Origin: Candidatus Saccharimonadota bacterium
Lineage (GTDB): Bacteria; Patescibacteriota; Saccharimonadia; Saccharimonadales; Saccharimonadaceae
NCBI GenBank assembly: GCA_028289065.1
Contig: JAQGHA010000010.1
Location: 113,422 to 177,421, forward strand
Reading direction: 5' to 3'
Length of the DNA: 64,000 nucleotides
A program made the translations under genes and the position numbers. The notes beneath the pieces were generated by a model that ran no database searches, was not told where the DNA came from, and worked only from the letters and a program-made list of their open reading frames with translations. This document shows, piece by piece, positions 26,109 to 36,898 of the stretch; the stretch's first letter is position 1; every line of letters starts with the position of its first letter.

Positions 26109-27314
26109 ATGCGAAAATCTTGGGTGGCGATTGTCATACTGCTGTTGGCAGTCGCCATCTTCGGTCCCATCGTTCTTCTGAGCGGTGTGATTGTAGGTGG
26201 TGGTGCTATCATTGCGGCGGCTGGCTGCCAAGCACCATTGCTTCAAGTAGCAGTTGCGCAGACAGCAGAAAGTACTACAACACTGCCAAAAGCAACTACG
26301 GAGTATCTCGAAAAAAGGAACGTCAAATCACTTGCTGAGCAAAACATGGAACGTTATCTCGCAGCCCAAACAGCTGAGGGAGTTCCATGGCAAGTGATAG
26401 CAGCGTTGCACTATCGTGAGGCCGGCATGGATCCAACCAAGTCGATCTCCAACGGCGCAACACTTGGAAGTGGTGTCAATGTCGACGGCGTTAACGTCGT
26501 CGAAGATGCCAACCAAGATGCTATCAACATGGCAAAGCATTTCAAGCGAATGGCAAAGTCTGTCTACGGCATCGATGTTGAAAAAGATGCTATGACAGCC
26601 GAGCTGTGGGGACAGGCCTTCTTGGCCTATAACCGCGGTTCGCTGTACAAGAGACAAGGAAGCACCTACGATCAGTCACCATACGTGATGAACGGGCTCG
26701 ATGAGAGTCATATGAATATGCGTTGGGTTGCTGCCGATACCGTTAACGGCGTCGATGGCAACAAGGCTGGTGCATTAACTGTGCTTCAGTACCTCGGAGC
26801 TGGATCATCCAATGCAAGCAGCGGGCTTAGCTGTGAAGCAACGTCGGTTACGGCCGACTTGGCCAATCCGCTTGACGGAAAAATGGTCGTATCGAGCATC
26901 TTTGGCGAGCGATTCCACCCTATCTATCATCGCTGGATTCTGCATGATGGCTTGGATATTGTCGGAAGTAGCGGCATCCAAGCAATTTCTGCAGGAAAAG
27001 TGGTGTGGTCGGGTCCTAACGGTACGTTAGGCAATTATGTGAAGATCGATCATGGCAACGGACTAATGTCCGGGTACGGCCACATGTCAAGCATCGATAG
27101 CGCCGTCAAGGTTGGCGCGACGGTTCAGGCAGGTCAGCACCTTGGTGTAATGGGAAAGACGGGCGCCGTAACTGGGGTGCACGTTCATCTGAAGATATGG
27201 GTACCCGATAGTACCGGGAAATCTGTGTCGACAGACCCTGAAGAGTTTTTGGCTACGCACGGTATCATCATCCCGCGCCAGTCTGGACTCCCCAAAAGTC
27301 CCTACGTAAAATGA
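26109..27314 (+). CDS. Peptidoglycan hydrolase: N-terminal TM, transglycosylase-like domain, C-terminal M23 peptidase
   Basis: GVPWQVIAALHYREAGMDP; GERFHPIYHRWILHDGLDIVG; GVHVHLKIW. Confidence 0.85.
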   Translation: MRKSWVAIVILLLAVAIFGPIVLLSGVIVGGGAIIAAAGCQAPLLQVAVAQTAESTTTLPKATTEYLEKRNVKSLAEQNMERYLAAQTAEGVPWQVIAALHYREAGMDPTKSISNGATLGSGVNVDGVNVVEDANQDAINMAKHFKRMAKSVYGIDVEKDAMTAELWGQAFLAYNRGSLYKRQGSTYDQSPYVMNGLDESHMNMRWVAADTVNGVDGNKAGALTVLQYLGAGSSNASSGLSCEATSVTADLANPLDGKMVVSSIFGERFHPIYHRWILHDGLDIVGSSGIQAISAGKVVWSGPNGTLGNYVKIDHGNGLMSGYGHMSSIDSAVKVGATVQAGQHLGVMGKTGAVTGVHVHLKIWVPDSTGKSVSTDPEEFLATHGIIIPRQSGLPKSPYVK

Positions 27315-27422
27315 ATTCGTTCATTGGGACAGGCATATTCACGGCCGACAATACTGGATAGCGTTATGATCGACGCTTCATTCGATCGTCCTACAGGGTT
27401 TGATTATCCTGTAGTTGCCGCG

Positions 27423-27467
27423 GCAGCGGGCAGCCTCTTTCGGGAGGACTGCCCGCTGTCGCGGACA
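27423..27467 (+). terminator. Hairpin terminator at end of T4SS-like operon
   Basis: GCAGCGGGCAGcctctttcgggaggaCTGCCCGCTGTC. Confidence 0.65.
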
Positions 27468-27572
27468 AACAATACGCACCATAATGGGTGCTTTTTTTAT
27501 GCTATTTTGTTGAAACTGTAAAAGAAATAAAAAGCCTTCGTTTAGAAGGCTTTTTATAATTTATGACGGTAT

Positions 27573-30503
27573 TTATTTTACCTCAGCTTTTAGTAACCCG
27601 TCTGTATAAGCATATGTATAATTTGCATTATCGAACTGACCTATTGGATATTCATGAGCTGTATCCCAGCTATCTGGAGCCGCATTACAACCAGCTTCAC
27701 CAACAATAATCATACCTTTAACCCTGTCGAACCCAAGAACAACACCAGTATGACCACAAATTCCGCCACCCGGGCAAGACTGTGATCCAAAACGAGTACT
27801 AAATATTGCATTCACACGAGGTGTATGACCAATTTCTACTTGTGGGTTCCTTGCAGAAAGGTTCCGTATAACCGTCCCACCGTTTCCAGGTTGCGTACCA
27901 GCACCCATACCGCCAATGGTAGTAAACTTATTAATGAAGTATGCCGAGAAAGAAACGCAGTTGGAAAGCGGGCCGCCTCTACAATCTTGAGCAGCGCCAC
28001 CAATATACTGCATACTATCGGCCTTGTTATCGAGATATCTCTTAACAAATCCTTTTGCTTCTTCGATGGTCATTCCATCTTGAAGCTTTCTTAGACGTTC
28101 AGCTTCGACACGAGCCGCCGCTGCAGCTGCTGCTTCACCTTTTATCGCTTCCATTTGTCCATTTACTTGGTCAAAAATCTGTTGTGCTTCAATAACGCGT
28201 TTATCACCATGAGAAACTTTTTCATTAGGACGTTCAAAGTTCCATCGCCAATACGCAGCAGCTGCTGCTGGGTCGGTTATTCCAACAAAGCCTTCCCATT
28301 CATTTGCCTCCGGATTATCACGCTGGGTTCTGCCCTTCGACTCATCGATAGTGAAATTCACTTGGTAGGTAGGGTCTAGTACAGATACACCTTTTTCTTT
28401 GGCGGTGTTTTCCAAAGCTATTCGTCGTCCAAATGTATGTTGGAATAAACCTAAGCCTTTATCCTTTCGGGAAGTTTCCTCTTCTATTCCAGGCTTGTAA
28501 TACTTAGACTCAACGGATGAATTTCCAGCTGCTCCAGCGGCTGCTGCGAGCGACGCGCCAGCTGCGACCATCTGCCTTACAATAATTGTCTTTGCCTCTG
28601 GCCAACCAAAAGCGGCCGCTGCACGGTCAATTCCACCTTGCAACAAACGGTTAGGGTCAGCAGCAATAGCTTCAATTTCACTAAGTGCCGAGTTGCCTTG
28701 TGCGGCGGCGTCAGCGGCTGCTTTCGCTTCTGCGGCAGCCTTTGCTTCAGCATCTTTAAATCCTTGAATCTCCGCTGCCTGATCGGTGTCCGAAACGCTT
28801 GCAAGTAAAATGTAGGCATACATCGTCTCAACTGGTAATAAATGCGGCTCTTCGATATTAGCTTGAAGAGCGCCACCATTAGCAGCTAATGCATCTTTTG
28901 CTATTCCAACGTACTTTTCGAATAATTTCGCTTGATATGCGTCTGCCGGTGCTTTTATATCAGTGAGTAATGATTGAACATCAGGGGAATCCAGTACACT
29001 TTTATCATTAGCAGCAGCATCAAGTACGCTGAGGGCGGTGAGGGCAGTATTAATATAATGTACATCGGTGTGAAAACCTTTTACTGAATTTAAGTCTTTG
29101 AATGTTACTTGCATTAAGCGAGATTGTTTTACAAGTTCTGCATTGGTAGTTTCATATACCGGCACACCTTCTTGGTAAGTGGTTGAGACTACATCTTTAT
29201 TATGGAATTTCAAACGTATAAACGAAGCAGCAGAAGAAACATCGCCTTTATTAATAAGGTCTTTAATTTTTTGTATAACTAGCTGTTCGGGTGTCGCAGT
29301 TTTTTCATCTAGTTCAGGGACATCGCTTACTACATCAGGTACAGCCGATATTGGTTGAGACTCAATAAGCTTGCCATCTTCATCAATGGCCGTGTCGGGT
29401 AAACCGATATTATCAGGGTTAATATTTGTATCAAGTTTTGCTTTCAGATTTTCTTCGGGCGATGATGGAAAAATAGAGGTGTTGGGTTTTTCTGATTCTT
29501 TTAGTTCGACATTTACAGCGACATGAGTTTCAGAAATCGTTCTGGCGGCAGGAACTTCCGGCGCTGGAAAAACAGATGTAGATTCTTTTTCTTTGACAGT
29601 ATTTATATCATTTCCTACGCCCACTTCAATTTGACTAGAACTGGCAACAGGGGCTTCTGGTGTACCGAAAACGCTAGCTGAAGGCTTCGCTATAACTTGA
29701 TTGGTTGGCAATCCAACTTCGATAGCTGTTTCACCATTTTGAGTACTCACATTCGATGAGGCTTTGGTTGTTTGTATAGGACTTGCAAATGCCACGGTGT
29801 TTGCGGTGAGAACAGATGTTGCAACCATGGCAACAGTACCGGTACTTCTAATAATTTTTGCATGTTTTTTTGTAAAATTCGCAATATCTTCAACATACGA
29901 GGGTATTGTTTCGAATTCTATAGCAACGTTCAAATCATCAAGTATTTTATCTGCCAAATTCAATGCCGACAGCTCAGAAGCGGTAACTGACTTTTTCTGA
30001 GAGGAAGCATGGAGTTTTTTGTGACTTTTTTGTACATACTCTCTTTTTAAATTTCTAATCTTATCATCACCGATAGCTAATCCTATGGCAACAAAAGCAT
30101 CATTCATGTGATCTTCGAGAGTTATTTCAGGATTAAGTGCAATATCGATATATACCTTAGCCATATCCAATAGCGTCGATTCAGGAAAGTCTAAGTCACA
30201 AGTCTTTTTTATTGCCTCGCTGAATTTGGTTTCGGCATCGCGAATTTTATTTGCCTTACCTCTCGTTTGAGGCCTGATTTTGTGAACATCATCATTGTAT
30301 GAACTAAGTGTGCTCCAAAATGCATCAATCGCTAATTCATGACATATTTCATGCTCGGAGGTGACTATATTCTTTGGTAAATCGTCATATATCCGCTTAA
30401 TACCGTCTAAACCTGGTTTTCGGCCAAGCGATAAACTACGAGAATTAGTATTTTTAGTTTCAACTTCTAGTTCTTTTTCTCGGCGTATTTTAAGCGGTCC
30501 CAT
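27573..30503 (-). CDS. Large membrane-anchored protein with phage-tail-lysozyme-like and CHAP-like domains
   Basis: AGAAGNSSVESKYYKPGIEEE...GLGLFQHTFGRR; C-terminal NCVSFSAYFINKF...GHTGVVLGFD; TM near residue 220. Confidence 0.65.
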   Translation of the reverse strand: MGPLKIRREKELEVETKNTNSRSLSLGRKPGLDGIKRIYDDLPKNIVTSEHEICHELAIDAFWSTLSSYNDDVHKIRPQTRGKANKIRDAETKFSEAIKKTCDLDFPESTLLDMAKVYIDIALNPEITLEDHMNDAFVAIGLAIGDDKIRNLKREYVQKSHKKLHASSQKKSVTASELSALNLADKILDDLNVAIEFETIPSYVEDIANFTKKHAKIIRSTGTVAMVATSVLTANTVAFASPIQTTKASSNVSTQNGETAIEVGLPTNQVIAKPSASVFGTPEAPVASSSQIEVGVGNDINTVKEKESTSVFPAPEVPAARTISETHVAVNVELKESEKPNTSIFPSSPEENLKAKLDTNINPDNIGLPDTAIDEDGKLIESQPISAVPDVVSDVPELDEKTATPEQLVIQKIKDLINKGDVSSAASFIRLKFHNKDVVSTTYQEGVPVYETTNAELVKQSRLMQVTFKDLNSVKGFHTDVHYINTALTALSVLDAAANDKSVLDSPDVQSLLTDIKAPADAYQAKLFEKYVGIAKDALAANGGALQANIEEPHLLPVETMYAYILLASVSDTDQAAEIQGFKDAEAKAAAEAKAAADAAAQGNSALSEIEAIAADPNRLLQGGIDRAAAAFGWPEAKTIIVRQMVAAGASLAAAAGAAGNSSVESKYYKPGIEEETSRKDKGLGLFQHTFGRRIALENTAKEKGVSVLDPTYQVNFTIDESKGRTQRDNPEANEWEGFVGITDPAAAAAYWRWNFERPNEKVSHGDKRVIEAQQIFDQVNGQMEAIKGEAAAAAAARVEAERLRKLQDGMTIEEAKGFVKRYLDNKADSMQYIGGAAQDCRGGPLSNCVSFSAYFINKFTTIGGMGAGTQPGNGGTVIRNLSARNPQVEIGHTPRVNAIFSTRFGSQSCPGGGICGHTGVVLGFDRVKGMIIVGEAGCNAAPDSWDTAHEYPIGQFDNANYTYAYTDGLLKAEVK

Positions 30504-30506
30504 GTA

Positions 30507-32111
30507 CTAATCTTCCTTCGGTGTTTCACTTTTTTTATCAGAATATACTACTACTTGTGCCTTACGTAAAATGTTTTTACCCAATTTTCCTACAAGCGTT
30601 TCCCAGATTGTATCAATTTTTTCTCTCATTACTTCATCGAGCTTTTGGGTATTTTTAGGTATAGAGACGACATCGCTAACGTTTAGTATTCCTACTTCAG
30701 GTATTTGCAATAGGGGAGGTAGAGGCTTATCGATGAAAGCTTTTATGTAATCGTCATCAGCGTCATCATTCGCGTCATAACTTTGATCAAGTTCTCTTTG
30801 CATTGCCCTCGTCGCTACATATAAAGGTTTGAGAATATCAAATACATCAGCTGGTTTTACAAGTCTTGGACTTTGAATGATTTTATCATATTGCTGCATC
30901 ATATCTGAGGTTATACCACTATGTACAGAAATAGTTGGAGCAACTTCATTGAATTCAAAATTCAAAACTTTCTGCTGATCATCAATTGTTTTTAGTATTT
31001 CATCAAATTTTTTTCTAGTACGGTCTATAACAAGCTCAACTTCTTCAATGACGTCAATAACTGCATTCTTTTCGATTTCATTATCACTCAGCGCTTCGTC
31101 AATTAATGAAATATTTTTTAGAATAGCAATAAGTTCTTTTGAAGTCGCATTTTCTTTAGCTTTTTTAATAAATTCTTCGATTTGGTCCATGCTAACATCT
31201 ACGATTTCATCTTCGTCATCTTCGGAAAAATCAATCGTATCTATCGTTTCTGAATCATGAATTATCTCAGCTGGCTCAAAAATCCCACTTTCATCGTCTT
31301 TTCTTGCCAATTCCGCTTCGGCCAGTTTTATTCTTTTTTCTTCTTCTGCGGCGATAATTGGCCCGGCAAGTGCTTCACGCTCATTGAGCTCGTCGGTTAC
31401 AGCAAGAAGTCTAACTTTGAAAAGCTTAGTTCGATCCTCTTCTAGTGTTTCTAACCGGGTATCCAAAACAACGATTTTTTCTTCCGCATCTGCAAGAATT
31501 TTTTCATGTTCTTCATATTCTGCTCGGTGAACGTTTATAGAATCAATTGCAGCGTCTCGTCGTTTTTCATGTTCTTCTTGGCTTTTTTCACCTGATTTTA
31601 TGTAGAACGTTATATCTTCTATAGCCTTGCTACTAGCCTTCAAGAGGTCGTCAGCTTTACTTTTACTAGCTGTAGCTTCATTAGTTCTTGAACCCTTTTC
31701 ATTTAATAAGCCATTCACGAGGTGATCTCGATATGCTGTAAGCGCGTCTATCTGCAATTGGATAGCTTGATCCGTTAAAGCAATCTTTCTTTCATAGGTA
31801 TCATCCGTATATTGAGTTATTTGATCGGCTGCTTTTGTAATTTTTTCAAAAGTAGCTTGTGCAAATACCTCCATGGTTTGTAGCTTTTCATTTGCGTCAT
31901 TATATCGTTTATGAATTCGGTCAGCATTAGCCTCAAGTGTACTTTCTGATTTAGGTTCGTTTGCTTCTTCTGGTTCTTCGACTATTTCCCCAATTGAAAT
32001 AGATTGATCTTGTGGTTCTAAATCATCAGGAGATATACTCGAATGTAGCAACACGTCGGTTGGCACACTATTGTGTTCGGTATTGTTCAGTTGCTCATAG
32101 ATAGTAGACAT
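30507..32111 (-). CDS. Acidic coiled-coil protein, unknown
   Basis: Extended E/K/D-rich helical segments; co-directional cluster. Confidence 0.65.
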   Translation of the reverse strand: MSTIYEQLNNTEHNSVPTDVLLHSSISPDDLEPQDQSISIGEIVEEPEEANEPKSESTLEANADRIHKRYNDANEKLQTMEVFAQATFEKITKAADQITQYTDDTYERKIALTDQAIQLQIDALTAYRDHLVNGLLNEKGSRTNEATASKSKADDLLKASSKAIEDITFYIKSGEKSQEEHEKRRDAAIDSINVHRAEYEEHEKILADAEEKIVVLDTRLETLEEDRTKLFKVRLLAVTDELNEREALAGPIIAAEEEKRIKLAEAELARKDDESGIFEPAEIIHDSETIDTIDFSEDDEDEIVDVSMDQIEEFIKKAKENATSKELIAILKNISLIDEALSDNEIEKNAVIDVIEEVELVIDRTRKKFDEILKTIDDQQKVLNFEFNEVAPTISVHSGITSDMMQQYDKIIQSPRLVKPADVFDILKPLYVATRAMQRELDQSYDANDDADDDYIKAFIDKPLPPLLQIPEVGILNVSDVVSIPKNTQKLDEVMREKIDTIWETLVGKLGKNILRKAQVVVYSDKKSETPKED

Positions 32112-32131
32112 AATAAATCCTTTCTTGTACG

Positions 32132-33505
32132 TTATGGTGCTACGGTTGGCATTGGTTCTGGGGTTGATGTAGGGCTTTTTGTCGGTACTTCAACATCTAA
32201 CGGCTGTAAAGCTCCGATTGTTATTTTTGCAGATCTGATATTGAACTTATTGTCTGTCGCGAAGCCTACGGGTGGGGTGACAGTAGCTGCGGGCATTTTT
32301 GTTGCATCATCTAGAGGCACATCGGGAAGCAATTTATAGCTACCACCCTTAAAAAGAGGGGGTACCTTAGGGTTGCCTACAATCTGTTGAATGATGGCGT
32401 TATCAATCGCTTTTTCAACCGTAAGAGCATCTCCTGGTAAATCAATATTGTCTTGACTAGCTAAGACTTCACTCAGTTCTTGAATTGCTTTAATTTTTGC
32501 ATACTGGTACATAGTCTGTTGTTGAGCAGAGTCGGCGTATGAAGCAACCAACGCTTCTCTGGCTGCATTAAATACCTCATCCTTACCAAGTTTCAGGAAT
32601 AACCCATACTCCGGGTTGGGGAATGTCATAAATTCACCTTCATGAGGGTCGGCGTCAACGTATGCTCCATCATTCTGATATTGAATCTGCATATCTATAT
32701 CAAACAGGCTTTTAGGGTCCCTGAAGGTAATTACTAGTTTCGATCGATCGACTGTAACAAAGTCCCCTTGAACTTCGATAGAACCGGTTGGATCACAAAT
32801 ATTAACTCCAAAAGGAATATTATTTAACGTAACTTCAGGGAAACCGCTATTTGTCACAAACTTTCTAAGGTCAATACCGTTTCCAAGGACCGCTTGACCT
32901 TCTGCTTGCTTATTAATATTTTCTTCAGTTAAATAAGGCTTCTGCTTTATAGGCGTAGCACTATTTGCGTCTGCAAGCAGTATTTCTTCAGCTATTTCAC
33001 CACTAAGGCTGACCGCCAAAATAGTTTTTTCAGGTTTATCACAAGTATCAGGGTCAAAAGGAGAAACACCTAAGGTTTCAAGCGGAGAAACCTCGGTTAT
33101 GTCTTCGTTGTTGAAGTTAAATTTTAAATTATCTAATGCAGATGTTGCGTTATCTCGAACCCCGCCGAGGTTAAATCCATAAGCACCACCCGCGACAACG
33201 GCAATTGCTAGGGCGGCTATAGATGATTTTTTTACTATTTTTCTTAAATGCTCGTTCTTTTTACCAGGCGTAACGTTATTCTCAGCGGCTCTTGGTGCTG
33301 GTGTATCATTTTTTGGTCGAGTCTCGGGGGCAGGCTGTACGACGGGTCGAGGCTGAGGCTGCTGTCGTTGTTGTGGCTGCTGTTGCCTTTGTCTGGCTTG
33401 TTCGGTTGTTCTACTTGAAAGCCATTTACTTAGATCATTAATATCTACACCAGTGTGATGGTCGTCGTATTTCTCTTGTTCGGATTTGTTTAAAAATTCA
33501 CCCAT
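32132..33505 (-). CDS. Membrane-anchored extracellular protein, unknown
   Basis: Q/P-rich cytoplasmic N-terminus, one TM (SSIAALAIAVVAGGAYGFNL), large C-terminal domain. Confidence 0.65.
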   Translation of the reverse strand: MGEFLNKSEQEKYDDHHTGVDINDLSKWLSSRTTEQARQRQQQPQQRQQPQPRPVVQPAPETRPKNDTPAPRAAENNVTPGKKNEHLRKIVKKSSIAALAIAVVAGGAYGFNLGGVRDNATSALDNLKFNFNNEDITEVSPLETLGVSPFDPDTCDKPEKTILAVSLSGEIAEEILLADANSATPIKQKPYLTEENINKQAEGQAVLGNGIDLRKFVTNSGFPEVTLNNIPFGVNICDPTGSIEVQGDFVTVDRSKLVITFRDPKSLFDIDMQIQYQNDGAYVDADPHEGEFMTFPNPEYGLFLKLGKDEVFNAAREALVASYADSAQQQTMYQYAKIKAIQELSEVLASQDNIDLPGDALTVEKAIDNAIIQQIVGNPKVPPLFKGGSYKLLPDVPLDDATKMPAATVTPPVGFATDNKFNIRSAKITIGALQPLDVEVPTKSPTSTPEPMPTVAP

Positions 33506-34224
33506 TATTTTGCCGCCATAGTGTCATTACTAATAAATGGTAGATAGCTTAGTAACTTTTCACTATATTCATTCGTGTAGCACGATAGGTTAAATAGATA
33601 AGGCGCATGTCCACATGCTTCAGCCGCTTGATCTCCGTAATTCATAACTGCGGCCGCTGGAATACCGAGAACGCTAGTTGTCGCTACAAAAGCCATGCTA
33701 AACATCAATCCTGAGGAAAGCGGTTTACGAAGTGGCGGACGCTCATATTTAACATTTGAACCAGGGTCTGGATCAGAGTCTGAATTAGAACCTTGATCAT
33801 CATCAGGAACTTGAGGAAGGACAACAGTTTCTTGCGTAGCAAAACTATCTGGTTCTGATGAACTAATCATGGTACTACCTGAAATATCTTCAATCTCTTC
33901 ATCGTCTGACCAAGACCCCTGAGAAGTATTGTAATTCTCCGTTTGCGGTTGGCTACCTGCAGAATTCAGAGTTGAAGCCAGACTGGCAATTCCTAGTATC
34001 GCAGGGTGTACTTCACCGCTTGAAGAACTGGTTTTGATTTTTAAACTCATTTCGAACTTATTAGTCCCAGTTCCAGGACTGAGGAATTTTTGTTCAGGCT
34101 GGGCCTGAAGTTCGTTTATCCGTGGTACATGCTCCACAATTTTTCCTTTTTCATCAACGGAAAATACTACGCCTTCATGCCGATATTTTTTTCCAGGCAC
34201 TGGTATAAATTCAGAGTTTGTCAT
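33505..34224 (-). CDS. Single-TM protein, unknown
   Basis: Start/stop overlaps with neighbours; C-terminal TM. Confidence 0.65.
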   Translation of the reverse strand: MTNSEFIPVPGKKYRHEGVVFSVDEKGKIVEHVPRINELQAQPEQKFLSPGTGTNKFEMSLKIKTSSSSGEVHPAILGIASLASTLNSAGSQPQTENYNTSQGSWSDDEEIEDISGSTMISSSEPDSFATQETVVLPQVPDDDQGSNSDSDPDPGSNVKYERPPLRKPLSSGLMFSMAFVATTSVLGIPAAAVMNYGDQAAEACGHAPYLFNLSCYTNEYSEKLLSYLPFISNDTMAAK

Positions 34225-35384
34225 TACTTGGCATCCTTATTGGTTTTCGTTGAAGTAGACTTGTCTTCTAACGCCGGCAGAGCGCTTTCTACCACACCAC
34301 ACGTCATAGGTTTACTTGCTTCTTCTTTCTTTGAAGAAAATATCCCTACCTCTGTATAATCATTTAGCTCGTCAATATTCCCTTGATCAGGTTTAATATT
34401 GTTCGTTTGTTTGATAACAATCTTAGCATTTCTTACAAGTTTTGCTGTTTTTTCCAATGTCATCTTTGATAGTGCGATAGACACTTCATTTCTATAGTTA
34501 TCTACATCAAGAATCTTGCCTTTTACTGCCTCACGAAGGTTATTTTTCAATTTTTCATCATATCCTTCAACGGCTTTTGAAATAAGGGGAGTACATTCTT
34601 TGTCAACTTGCGTAAGTATAATAAAATCGGCGTATCTTTCGAGCGTCTGTTCAATGTTCAACTTTTTTGTTTTCATCTCTTGGACTATATCAAGATCTGC
34701 CATCTTGATATCTTTAATATTTAGATCCTCTAAACGGTTATCTATCGAGTCAGCAACAAGTGTCCAAAAATCAAGCTGTTCTTTTATTTCACTTGGAGCA
34801 CTGTCGTACGTCTTAGCCGATCCATCTTTTATATGAACATCTGCAGTAAGAGCAGCTTTGGATGCCGTTATGGTTAATTGTTCTGTATTAGGATCTAAGG
34901 TTACGGCAACTTGTTTAGTATCGAGCATAACATCGGTTTCAATGATAGCTTTGCGAGTGACATAGTCGGAATTAAAATCTTTTCCAGCAAAAGATTGATC
35001 CATAGCAATGGTCACTCCCTCTACCGCCGTCTCTGCATGAGCAAGAGACACTGTATCCATGTCATCCATGTATGCATGAAGAATTTTAGCATGCCCATTG
35101 CTCGTGACTCCACCTTCGCTGACAACTTTTGGCGACGTAGCATTCGCTACCGAGACTATGTACCCAACACCACTAACAGCCCCTACCAGAATACCGGCAA
35201 CTGCCACTCCACCCATGATGCTAACAAGATTACCACCAGAGAAATAACGCCTGGTCTTTCTTTCCGGTATATTTTGAGTTAATTCGTCGCGTTGTTGTGT
35301 TGACTCGCTATTAGAAATACCGCCCATTGCAAGAAGTTCTTCAACCTGTCGTTGGTTGTATGTTGGTGTCTTTGGTTTTCTCAT
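34224..35384 (-). CDS. Membrane-anchored extracellular protein, unknown
   Basis: Internal ATG (MRKPKTPTYNQRQVEELLAMGG) after GGGAG SD; one TM then extracytoplasmic domain. Confidence 0.65.
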   Translation of the reverse strand: MRKPKTPTYNQRQVEELLAMGGISNSESTQQRDELTQNIPERKTRRYFSGGNLVSIMGGVAVAGILVGAVSGVGYIVSVANATSPKVVSEGGVTSNGHAKILHAYMDDMDTVSLAHAETAVEGVTIAMDQSFAGKDFNSDYVTRKAIIETDVMLDTKQVAVTLDPNTEQLTITASKAALTADVHIKDGSAKTYDSAPSEIKEQLDFWTLVADSIDNRLEDLNIKDIKMADLDIVQEMKTKKLNIEQTLERYADFIILTQVDKECTPLISKAVEGYDEKLKNNLREAVKGKILDVDNYRNEVSIALSKMTLEKTAKLVRNAKIVIKQTNNIKPDQGNIDELNDYTEVGIFSSKKEEASKPMTCGVVESALPALEDKSTSTKTNKDAK

Positions 35385-35623
35385 TATCACACTCCCAGGT
35401 GTATATAATTTAGAGCTGCCACTCCAGCCGACTAACTTATGTATATATATAAACTTAATTTGCTTTAATGTCAACTGTTGCTATTAAAATTAAAATATCT
35501 CACTACAAGTGAGATTACTATTCCTTTATTTATTCGACAGAAACAAAAATGAGAAGTTATTGTGAGGAGGTAGTGTGGGGCAAAATGAGCCAACCACACT
35601 ACCTTCCACGACACCACGATGTG

Positions 35624-36175
35624 CTACTGGTTGTTGACGATGAACTCTTTCAGCCGCTTGTCGCGCCGAGCGGCACGGGAGGACGTTAATGCCAGCCTCG
35701 GGAGCTTCGGTCGTGTGAACGACTCGATCGGAATGTTCACCTTTAGCTTATTCCACAGGAGACCGATGGTCAGAAGGAGGAATAAGATCAGGTAGACTAT
35801 GCTCGATCGTCCAGCCCAGCCATCCACCGCCAGAAGGTTTCCCTCGGGAAGGAATGACAAGAACGAATTCGCTCGCAGTACAGCTCCACCGCCAGTATCC
35901 ATGACAAACACGGTTACACAGAAGGGTGCAATGATCGACACCACGGCTTGAACAACTGTTTGCATAGGTACATCAGCACCACTGCGAACTCGGTTAGCCG
36001 AACGTAGCGTCACCGCCATCACGACGAATAGGCCGACAAGTACGAAGACAGAAACGAGCATGGAGATGATGCTTTTCAGGATCAACAGCACCCCTCCGGC
36101 CGAAATCAAATCAACGCTGTGCAAGATTATCCCGAATGCCGCAAGGGCAAGCAAGACCGTTCGATATTGCAACAT
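35624..36175 (-). CDS. Polytopic membrane protein, unknown (GC-rich class)
   Basis: About four TM segments; leader hairpin TGC-c-CCTA-tgtca-TAGG-a-GCA. Confidence 0.65.
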   Translation of the reverse strand: MLQYRTVLLALAAFGIILHSVDLISAGGVLLILKSIISMLVSVFVLVGLFVVMAVTLRSANRVRSGADVPMQTVVQAVVSIIAPFCVTVFVMDTGGGAVLRANSFLSFLPEGNLLAVDGWAGRSSIVYLILFLLLTIGLLWNKLKVNIPIESFTRPKLPRLALTSSRAARRDKRLKEFIVNNQ

Positions 36176-36394
36176 GTCTTTCTTCTTTCTACTGGGTCAG
36201 GGTCGTATGCTCCTATGACATAGGGGCACATGCAAAATGATAGCATTCATTTTCTTTTATGCAAATAATGTTTTAAGAAACTTATTTTACTAACTGTAAA
36301 TAATATTGACATAAATTCATTTACAGGTACACTGTAAATGTCGTATAGCGTAACTGAAAAATTCATGATTCACAAACGAGAGCAGGTGATTAGT

Positions 36395-36736
36395 ATGTCC
36401 TTCTTCATAAACGTAAGGCCTCCGAAAGTAGGTTGGATAGAGTCCGGCAAGCGGTTCTTCTACAACGATGAGGAGAGGAGCCGGTTTCCATTTGTAGCCA
36501 GGGCCTTGGCTACAGTCCTAAGGACAGTGTTCTTCGTGGGTGGACCAATAACATTACTGGACGACATCGGTAACGCCGTGCCGGGTCTCAACATTTTTAC
36601 CATGGGAAATGATGTTGTGGCTGCGTTCACTCTGTTCGCACTCATCCGGATCTGCGTGATTCATCACCAGGCCAATAGTCTAATCGAGATGAAAGTCTTG
36701 GCTGCCGACTATCGAATGCTCAGGAACTCTCTGTAA
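36395..36736 (+). CDS. Small membrane protein, unknown (GC-rich class)
   Basis: MSFFINVRPPKVGWIESGKRFF; leader contains CATTTACAG-gtaca-CTGTAAATG hairpin. Confidence 0.6.
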   Translation: MSFFINVRPPKVGWIESGKRFFYNDEERSRFPFVARALATVLRTVFFVGGPITLLDDIGNAVPGLNIFTMGNDVVAAFTLFALIRICVIHHQANSLIEMKVLAADYRMLRNSL

Positions 36737-36858
36737 CCGTGCGACGCCCCAGGGCACCGAAAGAGACTTCGTTCTCGATCGGTGCCCTCGGGCACAACAA
36801 CTCGACTTACGTTCCTTACCACCAATTTAGGTGGTTTTTTGTTATCATAGGCACGTAA

Positions 36859-36890
36859 AAACACCGCCTTTGAAGACGGTGTTTTTTAGT
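36859..36890. terminator. Hairpin terminator
   Basis: AACACCGcctttgaagaCGGTGTTTTTTAG. Confidence 0.65.
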
Positions 36891-36898
36891 AGTGTGCC

